In this document: positions 50,712-60,249 of the stretch, one piece after another | Numbering within the stretch: the stretch's first letter is position 1 | Layout of the letters: each line of letters begins with the position of its first letter | Assembly (NCBI GenBank): GCA_003216535.1 | Contig: QCIS01000008.1 | Coordinates: 1-64,000, forward strand | Length of the DNA stretch: 64,000 bases | Direction of reading: 5' to 3' | From: Prochlorococcus sp. AG-402-N08 | GTDB taxonomy: Bacteria > Cyanobacteriota > Cyanobacteriia > PCC-6307 > Cyanobiaceae | Notes under the pieces: generated by a model | Seen by the model: the letters and a program-made list of their open reading frames with translations, nothing else | The model's database searches: none | Told to the model about the DNA's origin: nothing | Position numbers and translations under genes: made by a program

Positions 50712-51518
50712 TTAGACATCAATATTTGTTTTAATTATGTGATGTATCAAATTCTGGTATTGATTGAAAGAGTAAGAATAATTATTTTTAACTTTCGGCC
50801 TTTTAACTAAAAATAGCTTCATTTTACTTCCAGAAACTATACTCTCCCAGTTTTTCTGAGAATAACTTCCAGATTCTCTGCATAGAACATAATCTATCTC
50901 CCAAAAATCACAAAGTTTTTTTTCTAAAATGCTTTCATTATTTTTACTCGGTTCAAATATCGCAATATTAGAATTTTTAATACATGATCCAAAAGCTCTA
51001 GTTATACTTTCACAGGTTGGAAGTACCCTAGTAAATACATTTGCTTTACAATTTATGTAATGATTAGCTGTATCGTTAAGGAATCTTGATCCTATTGCCA
51101 GAAGAATATTCTTATTTTCTAAATCAACGTTATTTATATCCTTTAAATCATCAATATAAAAAAAATTATTAGTGTTATTTATTAGAGATTTTCTCTCAAA
51201 TAGTAAGAGAGATGTATTAATCTCTTTACATGCATTATTAAGGTTTTTAGAAATTATCATGGCAAACGGATGAGTAGCATCGACAACGAATTTGATTTTA
51301 TTTTCTTTTATAAAGTTAATTATTTCGTCTTTATTATTTAATTTACCCGTAATGATATGTAACTTTGGATTTTCAATATAAGCTTGCCCTGCTTTATAAG
51401 TTAAAACACTTGCAAAAACTGAATAATTAAGTTCAAGAAGCCTATTAGCTATTACAGGTCCATCAGAAGTTCCTGATAGGATCCAAACATTTTTATAGCA
51501 ATTTCCTTGATTCTGCAT
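50712..51518 (-). CDS. cobK: Precorrin-6A reductase
   Basis: NAD(P)H reductase of corrin ring synthesis (CobK/CbiJ). 268 residues with the nucleotide-binding start VWILSGTSDGPVIANRLLE, VDATHPFAMIISKN near 81-94, and the C-terminal DYVLCRESGSYSQKNWESIV. Belongs with cobO at 33783 to the pseudocobalamin pathway. It is divergent from ssb with 35 bases between starts. Confidence 0.92.
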   Translation of the reverse strand: MQNQGNCYKNVWILSGTSDGPVIANRLLELNYSVFASVLTYKAGQAYIENPKLHIITGKLNNKDEIINFIKENKIKFVVDATHPFAMIISKNLNNACKEINTSLLLFERKSLINNTNNFFYIDDLKDINNVDLENKNILLAIGSRFLNDTANHYINCKANVFTRVLPTCESITRAFGSCIKNSNIAIFEPSKNNESILEKKLCDFWEIDYVLCRESGSYSQKNWESIVSGSKMKLFLVKRPKVKNNYSYSFNQYQNLIHHIIKTNIDV

Positions 51519-51553
51519 CAGTATGTCTTTAATTAAATAATAAACAGAGAGTA

Positions 51554-51979
51554 ATGAATCATTGTTTAATTCAGGCGGTAATTAATAGCGCTCCCCAAAT
51601 GAGGTATACCAAAGAAAACCAAACTCCAATTGCAGAAATGATTGTTAATTTTAAAGGATTACGAAATGAAGATCCAACCAGAGATCTTAAGATCATAGGA
51701 TGGGGAAATATTGCCCAAGAAATGGTAGATGAACTAAAGGAGGGGCAAAATATTGTTATTGAGGGACGTCTAAAGATGAATTCTGTCACTAGAAAAGACG
51801 GAACAAAAGAAAAGCAACCAGAACTAACGGCTTCAAAGATACATCAAATATCTCCAGTTGATGTGATTCAGTCTGATCAAAAAGAAAATAATGAGTCATT
51901 TGATAATAAGGAAAGCACCAAAAAATCTAGTTGGGATAGTTCACCACTAGTACCTGAAGTAGACGAAATACCTTTTTAA
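51554..51979 (+). CDS. ssb: Single-stranded DNA-binding protein
   Basis: 141 residues. An OB fold (about 1-100) with MNHCLIQAVINSAPQMRYT, EMIVNFKGLR and LKIIGWGNIAQEMVDELKEGQNIVIEGRL is followed by a disordered linker and the acidic tip VDEIPF, the SSB tail that recruits replication and repair proteins. The organisation is typical of cyanobacterial SSB. Its stop is one base from the stop of the convergent small gene. Confidence 0.92.
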   Translation: MNHCLIQAVINSAPQMRYTKENQTPIAEMIVNFKGLRNEDPTRDLKIIGWGNIAQEMVDELKEGQNIVIEGRLKMNSVTRKDGTKEKQPELTASKIHQISPVDVIQSDQKENNESFDNKESTKKSSWDSSPLVPEVDEIPF

Positions 51980-51980
51980 T

Positions 51981-52163
51981 TTAAATATCAACATTATTTT
52001 CTTGAACACTTATAATAAATTTGCTTATTTTTCTTTCAAGAGCAGCAAGTTCGCTTCTGATCTCTGGCCATTTACCCTTATCAAGATTTTCTAGGAGCCA
52101 TGCTCTATCTTTATCAAGTTTTAAGATTAAATCGCCTTGATTTGTAGTATTAGGATCTTGCAT
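51981..52163 (-). CDS. Small conserved protein of unknown function
   Basis: 60-residue charged helical protein with the phrase DRAWLLENLDKGKWPEIRSELAALERKISKF. It has no membrane segment or known motif that I recognise. It is supported as a gene because it fills the space between ssb and the next gene with an ATG start and good codon use; it ends convergent with ssb. Confidence 0.65.
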   Translation of the reverse strand: MQDPNTTNQGDLILKLDKDRAWLLENLDKGKWPEIRSELAALERKISKFIISVQENNVDI

Positions 52164-52203
52164 AATACTTTTTAGAAACTTTTAATCATTCTACTAAATC
52201 AAA

Positions 52204-52740
52204 ATGAAGAAATACTTATCTCCTGGAAACTTAATCGTAACAGCTGGGGGTATATTAGCCTTTATTGGAATGACTGCTTATTTTACAGACTCGGTAAATT
52301 TAAGTGTACCTACTTTTTTTTATGGAGTACCTATTTTTCTTATTGGATTAGGTTTAAAGACTTCCGAAATACCTCCTGTAGAGTTGTTTGACAAGACAAA
52401 TTTTGCGACAAATAAATTTAATAGGCCAAAAGAATTAACAGCACTAGTTAAAGATGTTACAAGATGGAGATATGGAATAAAAGCTCATCTTGAATCGTCT
52501 TTAGAATCTTTAAATTTATGGGACGAGGATAATCCCCCTCAACTTAAAGAAATAGAAGAAATTACAAAGGAAGAAAAAAATGGTCTCAGAATGCGTTTTG
52601 AATTAAACGCTGTCCCTCTAGAAAAATGGATTGAAAAACAAGAAAGATTAAACAGGTTTTTCGTCAAAGGTCTTGAATCAGAATTTATTATCGACGATAA
52701 TAAAAAAGAATTTGATTTTATTCTCTTTTATTCAATATAG
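52204..52740 (+). CDS. DUF2854-like membrane protein
   Basis: 178 residues: two membrane helices (about 9-27 and 34-51) and a cytosolic or stromal domain of about 120 residues with FNRPKELTALVKDVTRWRYGIKAHLE. From memory this matches the cyanobacterial and plastid family DUF2854, of unknown function. It is followed by argB after 58 bases. Confidence 0.8.
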   Translation: MKKYLSPGNLIVTAGGILAFIGMTAYFTDSVNLSVPTFFYGVPIFLIGLGLKTSEIPPVELFDKTNFATNKFNRPKELTALVKDVTRWRYGIKAHLESSLESLNLWDEDNPPQLKEIEEITKEEKNGLRMRFELNAVPLEKWIEKQERLNRFFVKGLESEFIIDDNKKEFDFILFYSI

Positions 52741-52798
52741 GGATATATTTATAAAAAAATAATCTCTTAATTCTAAAAAGTTTTAATGATTTTTGATA

Positions 52799-53650
52799 AT
52801 GAATGATTCTCAAAGAGTATCAATATTAAGCGAAGCACTTCCATATATACAAAGTTTCTCAGGTAGAAAAATTGTTATCAAATATGGTGGTTCTGTCATG
52901 GAAGATGATAATTTAAAAAAAGCTTTTTTTAGAGACATCGCACTTCTAGCAAGCGTTGGAGTGTGTCCGATAGTAATTCATGGAGGAGGGCCCGAGATTA
53001 ATAATTGGTTAAAGAAATTAGAAATATCTCCTAAATTTGAAAATGGATTAAGAGTTACTGATCAAAAAACAATGGAGATTGTTGAGATGGTTCTAATGGG
53101 TAGGGTCAACAAACAAATTGTGAGAGGCATTAATAAAACTGGATCCCAAGCTGTGGGAATATCAGGCCTTGATGGTAACTTAATTCAATCTAGAGAATTA
53201 GGAGATGGGAGCCATGGATTAGTAGGAGAGGTCACAAAAATCAATCCTGAAATATTAGATCCTCTTATTTCTAAGGGATATATTCCCATTATTTCAAGTA
53301 TAGGGTCAACAATAGAGGGGATTTCGCATAATATTAATGCAGATTTTGTCGCTGGAGAAATTGCTGCCGCAACAAATGCAGAAAAACTTATTCTTCTTAC
53401 TGATACTCAAGGGATTTTAAAAGAAAAAGATAACGAAAATAGTCTCATTGAAAAAATGAATCTCAAAGAAGCAAGAGATCTTATTGAAAAAAAAGTTGTC
53501 ACTGAAGGTATGATTCCAAAGACGGAATGTTGCATAAGATCTTTAGCACAAGGAGTCAAAGCTGCTCACATAATCGATGGACGAATAGAACATTCACTCC
53601 TTCTTGAGATTTTTACAAATTCCGGAATAGGTACAATGATAGTCGCCTAA
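52799..53650 (+). CDS. argB: Acetylglutamate kinase
   Basis: Phosphorylates N-acetylglutamate in arginine synthesis; in cyanobacteria it is the target of PII control. 283 residues from the ATG at 52799 (a TTG two codons earlier is possible). Seen: [11 protein letters not shown] near 25-35, [18 protein letters not shown], and the C-terminal phrase GTMIVA. The Arg-rich N-terminal helix region that binds arginine is present as [17 protein letters not shown]. Confidence 0.97.
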   Translation: MNDSQRVSILSEALPYIQSFSGRKIVIKYGGSVMEDDNLKKAFFRDIALLASVGVCPIVIHGGGPEINNWLKKLEISPKFENGLRVTDQKTMEIVEMVLMGRVNKQIVRGINKTGSQAVGISGLDGNLIQSRELGDGSHGLVGEVTKINPEILDPLISKGYIPIISSIGSTIEGISHNINADFVAGEIAAATNAEKLILLTDTQGILKEKDNENSLIEKMNLKEARDLIEKKVVTEGMIPKTECCIRSLAQGVKAAHIIDGRIEHSLLLEIFTNSGIGTMIVA

Positions 53651-53653
53651 CCT

Positions 53654-54763
53654 ATGAAAACTTATGAGCAGGTTTTAGAAACAGTAGAACTTGCTTTAGC
53701 TAAAGGTGAGTACCATTATTGCATTGATTTTCTTTTGCCCATAATCGAATCATTTCCTTTGTCAAGTAAAGAGGGAGTGAATTTAAGAACAATCTTAATT
53801 ACTGCTCTTTGTGGTATTAATAAAAAAGAGGAGGCAAAAAGATATTGTAAAGAACTTCTAAAATCTTACGATAATAAGACAAGAGAAAATGCAAAATATT
53901 TGATGGAAGTTATTGATTCTCCTGACATTAAAAAACCAGAAAATTGGAACGTTAATTTTGAAAGCGACCCATCACTAAATAATAAATCTCTTAACTCACT
54001 TCGAAAAAAAAGAGAAATATTGGAGAAAAAGAAATTTATCAATATTACTGATAATCCAACTGGTGAAACAAAACCCTTTCAAAAGGGCTTTTCTGTGATC
54101 ATTTTTTTAATACTATGTATATTAATTCCACTTTTAAGTGGCTGCATTAAAGTTGAGAATTCTCTCGATCTTAGTGAACCTGATTTAATAACTAATAATC
54201 TTTTCATAGAAAGTAAATACATTAAAAAATTTCCTTGGCAATTAAAATTTGAAGAGAAAATGAAAGATATTTTTCCTGAAGCAGAAATTGCACAAGATGA
54301 ATCAAACTTTTCTTTGAAACATAAAAATCTCAATCTGGAAGATACAAAGCATGTTCTTAAAATCACTCAAAATACCGCTGGAGAGTTAGTGGGAGGATCA
54401 ACAAATATAGAAATAAATACTACTCAAAAAAACTTCATTTTTTTTAAGAAATACTTTTATAGGTTAGATTTAAATCTAAATCCTATTCAAGATGTTGATA
54501 ATTTAGAACTCATTTTCAAAATTATTCTACCTAACAAAGCTACCATCACCGGTAAAAATAATTCAAATTTAGAAGTTAAAAAAAATCTAATAATTTGGAA
54601 TTTAAATCAAGGGCAGATAAATAGTCTTGAATTTTCTTTCTGGGGCCTCAACAAACTTTTGATTGGGATATCTACCATTTTACTAATTATAATATTTGCT
54701 TATTTATTAAGATTCTATAGATTTAAATTAGGTACAGATTTACCTCAACTTCCATCAAAGTAA
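53654..54763 (+). CDS. DUF3153-like protein with an N-terminal helical domain and two membrane spans
   Basis: 369 residues. An N-terminal helical region (about 1-90), likely TPR-like, is followed by a hydrophobic span at 146-162 ending LLSGCIKV, which looks like a lipobox with Cys164. The outer domain (about 165-335) resembles cyanobacterial DUF3153 proteins, and a second span lies near 338-354. The lipobox inside the chain is odd: most DUF3153 proteins seem to begin there. It starts 3 bases after argB and converges with priA. Function unknown. Confidence 0.72.
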   Translation: MKTYEQVLETVELALAKGEYHYCIDFLLPIIESFPLSSKEGVNLRTILITALCGINKKEEAKRYCKELLKSYDNKTRENAKYLMEVIDSPDIKKPENWNVNFESDPSLNNKSLNSLRKKREILEKKKFINITDNPTGETKPFQKGFSVIIFLILCILIPLLSGCIKVENSLDLSEPDLITNNLFIESKYIKKFPWQLKFEEKMKDIFPEAEIAQDESNFSLKHKNLNLEDTKHVLKITQNTAGELVGGSTNIEINTTQKNFIFFKKYFYRLDLNLNPIQDVDNLELIFKIILPNKATITGKNNSNLEVKKNLIIWNLNQGQINSLEFSFWGLNKLLIGISTILLIIIFAYLLRFYRFKLGTDLPQLPSK

Positions 54764-57040
54764 TTACAACTCTGCTGGATTAACATCAATTGTTAAAAAA
54801 ACATTTTTTGGAATAAGTTTCAATAATAATGACGTTTCTGGCAGAGGAATATTTGAACCTTCAGGACCATGTATTAATATCTGCCATCTAAATTTTTTGC
54901 CTACTTTAGCAATTAAACTAGGCGCAGGGCCAATTAATTTCCAGTTCTTTTTCTCACAAAAATTGAGTAGATATTTTGCTAATTTTATTGCAATTGATTC
55001 AGTTAATTCATAATTTTCACCTGATAATTTTAGAAGGCAAATCTTGCAAAATGGAAATAAATTAGCATCTTTTCTCAATTTCGAGTTTTCAATTAAGAAT
55101 CTTTCATAATCTCTATTCTGAAAATACGATATTACCGGATGATTAGGTTTATATGTTTGAAAAATTACTTTTCCTTTTTTTTGAGCCCTCCCAGCCCTGC
55201 CAGCTAATTGTAAAAACAATTGCAATGATTTTTCTTCTGCAGAAATATCTGGGCGATGAAGCAACCCATCTGCTGCAAGAACTACTGAAAGAGTAATATT
55301 GGGGATATCAATCCCTTTGGCCAACATTTGAGTTCCCACAAGAATATCAGCATCACCTTTAGAAAACTTTGAAAGAATATCTCTATGACCATCCTTCCCT
55401 GAGGTTGTATCTCGATCAAAGCGAAGTGCTCTAAGGTCAGGAAATTCTTCATTTATAAACTCTATTACCCTTTGTGTCCCTATTCCAAAAGGTTTAAAGG
55501 CAGTTGAATGACAATCTGGGCAACGATTGATCAATCTCGCTTTATGATCACACCAATGACAGCTTAACCATTTTTTCCCTTGCGAACCGAGATGCACTGA
55601 TAAAGGAACGTCACAGTTGGGGCAATTTATTAAATATCCGCAATTTCTACAACTTAAAAACCCACTATGCCCCCTCCTAGGAATCAAAATTATTGCCTGC
55701 TCATTTTTTAAGCGTAGTTTAGGAAGCAATTGTAATAATTCATTAGAAAAAATTTTCATATTTCCCTTTTTGAACTCTTCCCGCATATCAATAATTCTTA
55801 TTTCTGGAGCTTCATTGCTGGATATCCTTTGAGTCATTCTTACCAATTTAAAATTCTTTTCAAAAATACACTTTTTCCAAGTCTTCATTGATGGAGTTGC
55901 ACTCCCAAGAATTAACTTTGCGGAATTCCTTTTTACTATTTCAATAGCGATTTCTCTTGCGTCATAACAAGGCATAGGACTATCTTGTTTATATGAAACA
56001 TCATGTTCTTCATCCATTATTATTAATCCTAGATTTTTAATTGGAAGAAAAACTGCAGACCTTGTTCCTATTATTATTAGAGGTTCATTAGCATTAATAA
56101 TTTTCTTCCAAACTAAAGTTCTATGACTGGAGGAACAGTTACTGTGATATTCGTAAACAACATTATTAAATCGCCGACTAAACCTATCAATAAGTTGAGG
56201 AATTAATCCAATTTCTGGGGCCATTATCAAACAACTTTTTTTCTTAAGAAATTGATCTTCAGCTATTCTCATATATACTTCGGTTTTACCTGAACCTGTT
56301 TCGCCCCAAAGAAGTAACGAATCTCCAGGTTTCATTGTTTGAAATTTTTGAAATGCAATTTTTTGCTCATTTGTAGGATTTGGTTTTTTCGTTGCAATAT
56401 GATCATTTAATAAGGAATTTAATTCTGTATTTATATTTTTTTTTCTTTTAGATTTAACAAGAAAATTTTTACTGACCATTGAGTTAATCAGAGTGTAATT
56501 AAAACCAGACTTTATTAATTCACATTGCCAATTACCTTTTTCGGACAAAGTATTCATTAAAAAAAATTCTTTTTTGGTTAATCCATTTTTATTAATATCA
56601 AATTCTTTTTTAGTTTCAATCCATATTTGATCTTTTAAACCTTGAGAAATATACCTATATTTACCAATCCAGCCAGGAGGAAATGCAGTTTTAAACATTT
56701 TTAAATTACTAACCATATAAAAAGAGGCGAGGGACTCTATCAATTGTCTCCAAGAGTCATCAATTATTTTTTTCTGCAAAATACTTTCAACAAACAAATA
56801 CCTTATACTTTTTCCTCGAGTAATATTTGATTCATCTTTATTAATTGTCGAAAAATTTATTTTGGAGATCACTAACCCATTCATTAATCTCCCTCTTAGT
56901 CTCACACATACAATATCCCCAACTTCTGCACCAAGATTATTTCCATCTAAATAGTAAAAGCTTTCATTACTACTACCTATATCAAGCAAAATTTCCAATT
57001 TGTAGGAGATGTTTAATAACTGATTACTTGCCGGCTTCAA
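54764..57040 (-). CDS. priA: Primosomal protein N' (PriA helicase)
   Basis: Restarts stalled replication forks. 758 residues: a divergent N-terminal DNA-binding domain (about 1-215), helicase Walker A GETGSGKTEVYMRIA, MAPEIGLIPQLIDRF, the DEEHDVSYKQ box, and a zinc-binding region with Cys pairs in SCRNCGYLINCPNC and CHWCDHKARLINRCPDC, then the C-terminal helicase domain with QLAGRAGRAQKKG. The start is TTG at 57038-57040. One copy of the 14-base motif ends 23 bases upstream. Confidence 0.95.
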   Translation of the reverse strand: MKPASNQLLNISYKLEILLDIGSSNESFYYLDGNNLGAEVGDIVCVRLRGRLMNGLVISKINFSTINKDESNITRGKSIRYLFVESILQKKIIDDSWRQLIESLASFYMVSNLKMFKTAFPPGWIGKYRYISQGLKDQIWIETKKEFDINKNGLTKKEFFLMNTLSEKGNWQCELIKSGFNYTLINSMVSKNFLVKSKRKKNINTELNSLLNDHIATKKPNPTNEQKIAFQKFQTMKPGDSLLLWGETGSGKTEVYMRIAEDQFLKKKSCLIMAPEIGLIPQLIDRFSRRFNNVVYEYHSNCSSSHRTLVWKKIINANEPLIIIGTRSAVFLPIKNLGLIIMDEEHDVSYKQDSPMPCYDAREIAIEIVKRNSAKLILGSATPSMKTWKKCIFEKNFKLVRMTQRISSNEAPEIRIIDMREEFKKGNMKIFSNELLQLLPKLRLKNEQAIILIPRRGHSGFLSCRNCGYLINCPNCDVPLSVHLGSQGKKWLSCHWCDHKARLINRCPDCHSTAFKPFGIGTQRVIEFINEEFPDLRALRFDRDTTSGKDGHRDILSKFSKGDADILVGTQMLAKGIDIPNITLSVVLAADGLLHRPDISAEEKSLQLFLQLAGRAGRAQKKGKVIFQTYKPNHPVISYFQNRDYERFLIENSKLRKDANLFPFCKICLLKLSGENYELTESIAIKLAKYLLNFCEKKNWKLIGPAPSLIAKVGKKFRWQILIHGPEGSNIPLPETSLLLKLIPKNVFLTIDVNPAEL

Positions 57041-57063
57041 AACTTTTTCTTAGTATTGGATTG

Positions 57064-57077
57064 TTGAACATTCCACA
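57064..57077 (-). repeat. 14-base motif TGTGGAATGTTCAA, copy C
   Basis: Third exact copy, on the minus strand, 23 bases before the priA start. On the strand that encodes the sigma factor it reads TTGAACATTCCACA, the same orientation as copies A and B have toward csoS1. Confidence 0.8.
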
Positions 57078-57350
57078 AAGTGTTTTTTGCACAATGTAAG
57101 TATCCTGCTCTTAAGGGAGACATGAAGCTTTGATCATGGACTGAAAATTCAAAAAATGATCTGCCTGTCTGAGAAATCCCAAGACTTTTTACTTTAGGTA
57201 ATCTATAGCACTATTTAAATATTTCAACAGTTTAAAAAACTTTTTATTCAAATTACTGAAAAAGTTCTTTTACAAATTAACGGGGAAATTTACTACTAAA
57301 TGTACAAATTAGCCCTAAATAAAATTTAATCTAGTTAAATTCACCGTAGA

Positions 57351-57356
57351 AAGGAG
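57351..57356 (+). promoter_or_regulatory. Ribosome binding site of the sigma factor gene
   Basis: AAGGAG, six bases before the ATG at 57363. It is one of the few strong sites in this window and fixes the start of the sigma factor. Confidence 0.7.
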
Positions 57357-57362
57357 TCAATC

Positions 57363-58544
57363 ATGTGTCCAGTCGCAGCAGAATCAAAGAATTCCAAGCT
57401 CAGCTCAAAAAAAAAGATTAGCAAAAAAATTAATTCCAATTTAGAAAAAGTAGCTGAAGAAGAAAATAATATCAATAACCAAAGTTTACAGACATCCTCT
57501 GATTCAAGGGAAAGCGGCATAGAAACCAATAATGAATTTAGTGACTCTGAAGATGAAGATAAAGGCCTTGGGAACATAAAGCTTGGCCCTAAAGGTATAT
57601 ACACTGAAGATTCAATAAGAGTTTACTTACAAGAAATTGGGAGAATTAGACTTTTAAGACCGGATGAAGAAATTGAACTTGCACGAAAAATTGCTGACTT
57701 ACTCCAACTAGAAGAACTGGCAACTCAATATGAGTCAGAAAAAGGCCATTTCCCATCAGTAAGGGAATGGGCTGAATTAATAGATATGCCTCTTCCCAAA
57801 TTTAGGAGAAGACTTCTTTTAGGGAGAAGAGCTAAAGAAAAAATGGTTCAATCAAATTTAAGATTAGTTGTTTCGATTGCGAAAAAATATATGAATAGAG
57901 GATTATCATTTCAAGATTTAATACAAGAAGGAAGTTTAGGTCTGATTAGGGCAGCGGAAAAATTTGACCATGAAAAAGGTTATAAATTCTCTACTTATGC
58001 TACTTGGTGGATTCGCCAAGCCATTACTAGAGCAATAGCAGACCAAAGTAGGACTATTAGATTGCCAGTTCACTTATATGAGACAATTTCCAGAATTAAA
58101 AAAACTACAAAAGTTCTTAGCCAAGAATTTGGAAGAAAGCCTAGTGAAGAAGAAATAGCTGAGAGCATGGAAATGACAATTGAAAAATTAAGATTTATAG
58201 CAAAAAGTGCTCAGCTACCTATTTCTTTAGAAACTCCAATAGGTAAAGAAGAAGACTCAAGACTTGGAGACTTTATAGAAGCTGACATAGAAAATCCAGA
58301 GCAAGATGTTTCTAAAACTTTATTAAGAGAAGATTTAGAAGGAGTTTTAGCGACTCTAAGTCCAAGAGAAAGAGATGTGCTTAGGTTGAGATATGGCATA
58401 GACGACGGAAGGATGAAAACTCTTGAAGAAATAGGACAGATTTTTGATGTAACAAGAGAAAGAATCAGACAAATAGAAGCAAAAGCCCTTAGAAAGCTGA
58501 GACATCCAAATCGAAATGGGGTTTTAAAAGAATATATAAAATAA
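57363..58544 (+). CDS. rpoD: RNA polymerase principal sigma factor (RpoD/SigA type)
   Basis: Group 1 sigma factor that directs RNA polymerase to most promoters. 393 residues: a charged, Ser- and Lys-rich N-terminal part (about 1-80), region 1.2 ([21 protein letters not shown]), region 2 with [36 protein letters not shown], promoter -10 contacts in [24 protein letters not shown], region 3, and region 4 with [29 protein letters not shown]. It follows a long leader with a strong ribosome binding site and precedes hemC. Confidence 0.95.
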   Translation: MCPVAAESKNSKLSSKKKISKKINSNLEKVAEEENNINNQSLQTSSDSRESGIETNNEFSDSEDEDKGLGNIKLGPKGIYTEDSIRVYLQEIGRIRLLRPDEEIELARKIADLLQLEELATQYESEKGHFPSVREWAELIDMPLPKFRRRLLLGRRAKEKMVQSNLRLVVSIAKKYMNRGLSFQDLIQEGSLGLIRAAEKFDHEKGYKFSTYATWWIRQAITRAIADQSRTIRLPVHLYETISRIKKTTKVLSQEFGRKPSEEEIAESMEMTIEKLRFIAKSAQLPISLETPIGKEEDSRLGDFIEADIENPEQDVSKTLLREDLEGVLATLSPRERDVLRLRYGIDDGRMKTLEEIGQIFDVTRERIRQIEAKALRKLRHPNRNGVLKEYIK

Positions 58545-58640
58545 AAATAGTTAAATATAATATTCAGCTTTGGAAAGTTGCAAAAGAATAGCTTAAAATA
58601 AATTCGACTTATTTTTAATCCAAACTCAAAAATATATTTA

Positions 58641-59591
58641 ATGACTAATTTTAAACTGAAAATAGCTAGCAGAAGAAGTAGGCTAGCCATGGTTCAAACT
58701 TTATGGGTTAAAGATCAACTAGAAAAAAATATTCCCAATTTAGAGGTTTCCGTTGAGGCCATGGCAACTCAAGGAGACAAAATTCTTGATGTAGCCTTAG
58801 CAAAAATAGGGGATAAAGGCTTATTTACAAAAGAACTTGAAGCACAAATGCTCGTAGGGCAGGCAGATATAGCAGTACATTCTCTGAAAGATTTACCAAC
58901 CAATTTGCCTAATGGCCTGAAATTAGGATGTATCACAAAAAGGGAAGATCCTGCAGATGCTTTAGTGGTGAGAAAAAAAAATGACTGTTATAAATTAGAA
59001 ACTTTACCTGCAGGTTCAATTGTGGGGACAAGCTCGCTACGAAGACTTGCACAATTAAGAAATAAGTATCCAAATCTTCTATTTAAAGATATCAGAGGAA
59101 ATGTTATTACAAGAATAGAAAAATTAGATGCTGGTGAATTTGATTGCATAATACTTGCTGCCGCTGGTTTAAAGAGATTGGGTTTTGAATCAAGAATTCA
59201 CCAGATTATTCCAAATGAAATTTCCCTTCATGCTGTTGGGCAAGGAGCACTAGGTATTGAATGTAAATCTGATGATAAAAAGGTTTTAGAAATTATAAAT
59301 GTCTTAGAAGATCAACCTACTAGTCAAAGATGTCTCGCAGAGAGAGCTTTTTTAAGAGAGCTTGAGGGGGGATGCCAAGTTCCAATAGGTGTAAATAGTA
59401 AAATTCAAAATGAACAACTTTGCCTTACTGGTATGGTTGCATCTCTCGATGGAGAAAGGCTTATTAAAGATCAATTTATTGGCAATATTAAAAATCCCGA
59501 AGAGGTAGGCAAAGAACTCGCTAAAAAACTAAAGCTCCAAGGTGCTGACGAAATATTAAGCGAAATATTTGAACAATTTAGAGAAAACTAA
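58641..59591 (+). CDS. hemC: Porphobilinogen deaminase (hydroxymethylbilane synthase)
   Basis: Joins four porphobilinogens into hydroxymethylbilane for haem, chlorophyll and corrins. 316 residues with [20 protein letters not shown], the phrase [15 protein letters not shown] near 79-93, [12 protein letters not shown] near 129-140, and Cys245 in [10 protein letters not shown], which carries the dipyrromethane cofactor. Together with hemH, por and chlNBL it makes tetrapyrrole synthesis a theme of this window. Confidence 0.97.
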   Translation: MTNFKLKIASRRSRLAMVQTLWVKDQLEKNIPNLEVSVEAMATQGDKILDVALAKIGDKGLFTKELEAQMLVGQADIAVHSLKDLPTNLPNGLKLGCITKREDPADALVVRKKNDCYKLETLPAGSIVGTSSLRRLAQLRNKYPNLLFKDIRGNVITRIEKLDAGEFDCIILAAAGLKRLGFESRIHQIIPNEISLHAVGQGALGIECKSDDKKVLEIINVLEDQPTSQRCLAERAFLRELEGGCQVPIGVNSKIQNEQLCLTGMVASLDGERLIKDQFIGNIKNPEEVGKELAKKLKLQGADEILSEIFEQFREN

Positions 59592-59597
59592 AATTAG

Positions 59598-60185
59598 TTA
59601 ATTTACTAATTTAGGATCAATTTCTCTTTTATATCTATTTTCACAATCTTTAATTACTTTAACAGCTTCTTCTATCCCAAAAAAACCATTAACAGTACAT
59701 GTACCTGGTTTTTTTAGATCTTTGTAGTGTTCCCAGTAATAGGTCGTTTCTTTTAGCCAATGCTCTCCAAGATCTTTAAAACTTGAGATATGATCAATTC
59801 TTTTATCATCTGCCAGAACTGCTATTACCTTATCATCCACCTCTCCACCATCATCAAATTTCATCACCCCAATAATCCTAGCCTCGACAATAGATCCAGG
59901 GATCAATGGCTCAGTTACTCCAACAATTTCTATATCAAGTGGATCTCCATCTTCATCCCAAGTCCTTGGAATACATCCATAAGCAAAGGGATAAGCAAGT
60001 GAAGAATAACCCACTCTATCAAGTTTAAGGTGACCCGTTTCTGTAATTAATTCATATTTATTTATAGTATTAGAATTCAATTCAACAATAGTGTTTACTA
60101 TAGAATTTGAGCTATCAGTGAAAGCATTTAGTATATGTAATAGATTTGGTGTAACTCTACTTGGGGGTTGATTAAGATTTGCCAT
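59598..60185 (-). CDS. ppa: Inorganic pyrophosphatase
   Basis: Hydrolyses pyrophosphate to drive biosynthesis. From the ATG at 60183-60185 the product has 195 residues (an upstream ATG at 60227 would add 14 unlikely residues). The active site is complete: NKYELITETGHLKLDRV, DEDGDPLDIEIV with all metal-binding Asp, FDDGGEVDDKVIAV, and YWEHYKDLK with the Tyr-Lys pair. This is the working enzyme, in contrast to the degenerate paralog at 44297. Confidence 0.95.
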   Translation of the reverse strand: MANLNQPPSRVTPNLLHILNAFTDSSNSIVNTIVELNSNTINKYELITETGHLKLDRVGYSSLAYPFAYGCIPRTWDEDGDPLDIEIVGVTEPLIPGSIVEARIIGVMKFDDGGEVDDKVIAVLADDKRIDHISSFKDLGEHWLKETTYYWEHYKDLKKPGTCTVNGFFGIEEAVKVIKDCENRYKREIDPKLVN

Positions 60186-60249
60186 CAAAAAATTATTTTT
60201 GTTTATCTTACATCCTCTCACACCCAACCAAATTCTTTAAAGTAATGTT

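Larger units (their letters stand above)
57041..57362. other. 322-base gap between priA and the sigma factor gene
   Basis: No gene is seen. It contains the third copy of the 14-base motif (57064-57077), a CATGA/TCATG stem-loop near 57121-57138, an 8-base stem AACTTTTT/AAAAAGTT (57238-57266), and near its end a strong AAGGAG ribosome binding site for the sigma factor gene. It likely holds the promoters of both genes and a long sigma-factor leader. Confidence 0.6.
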
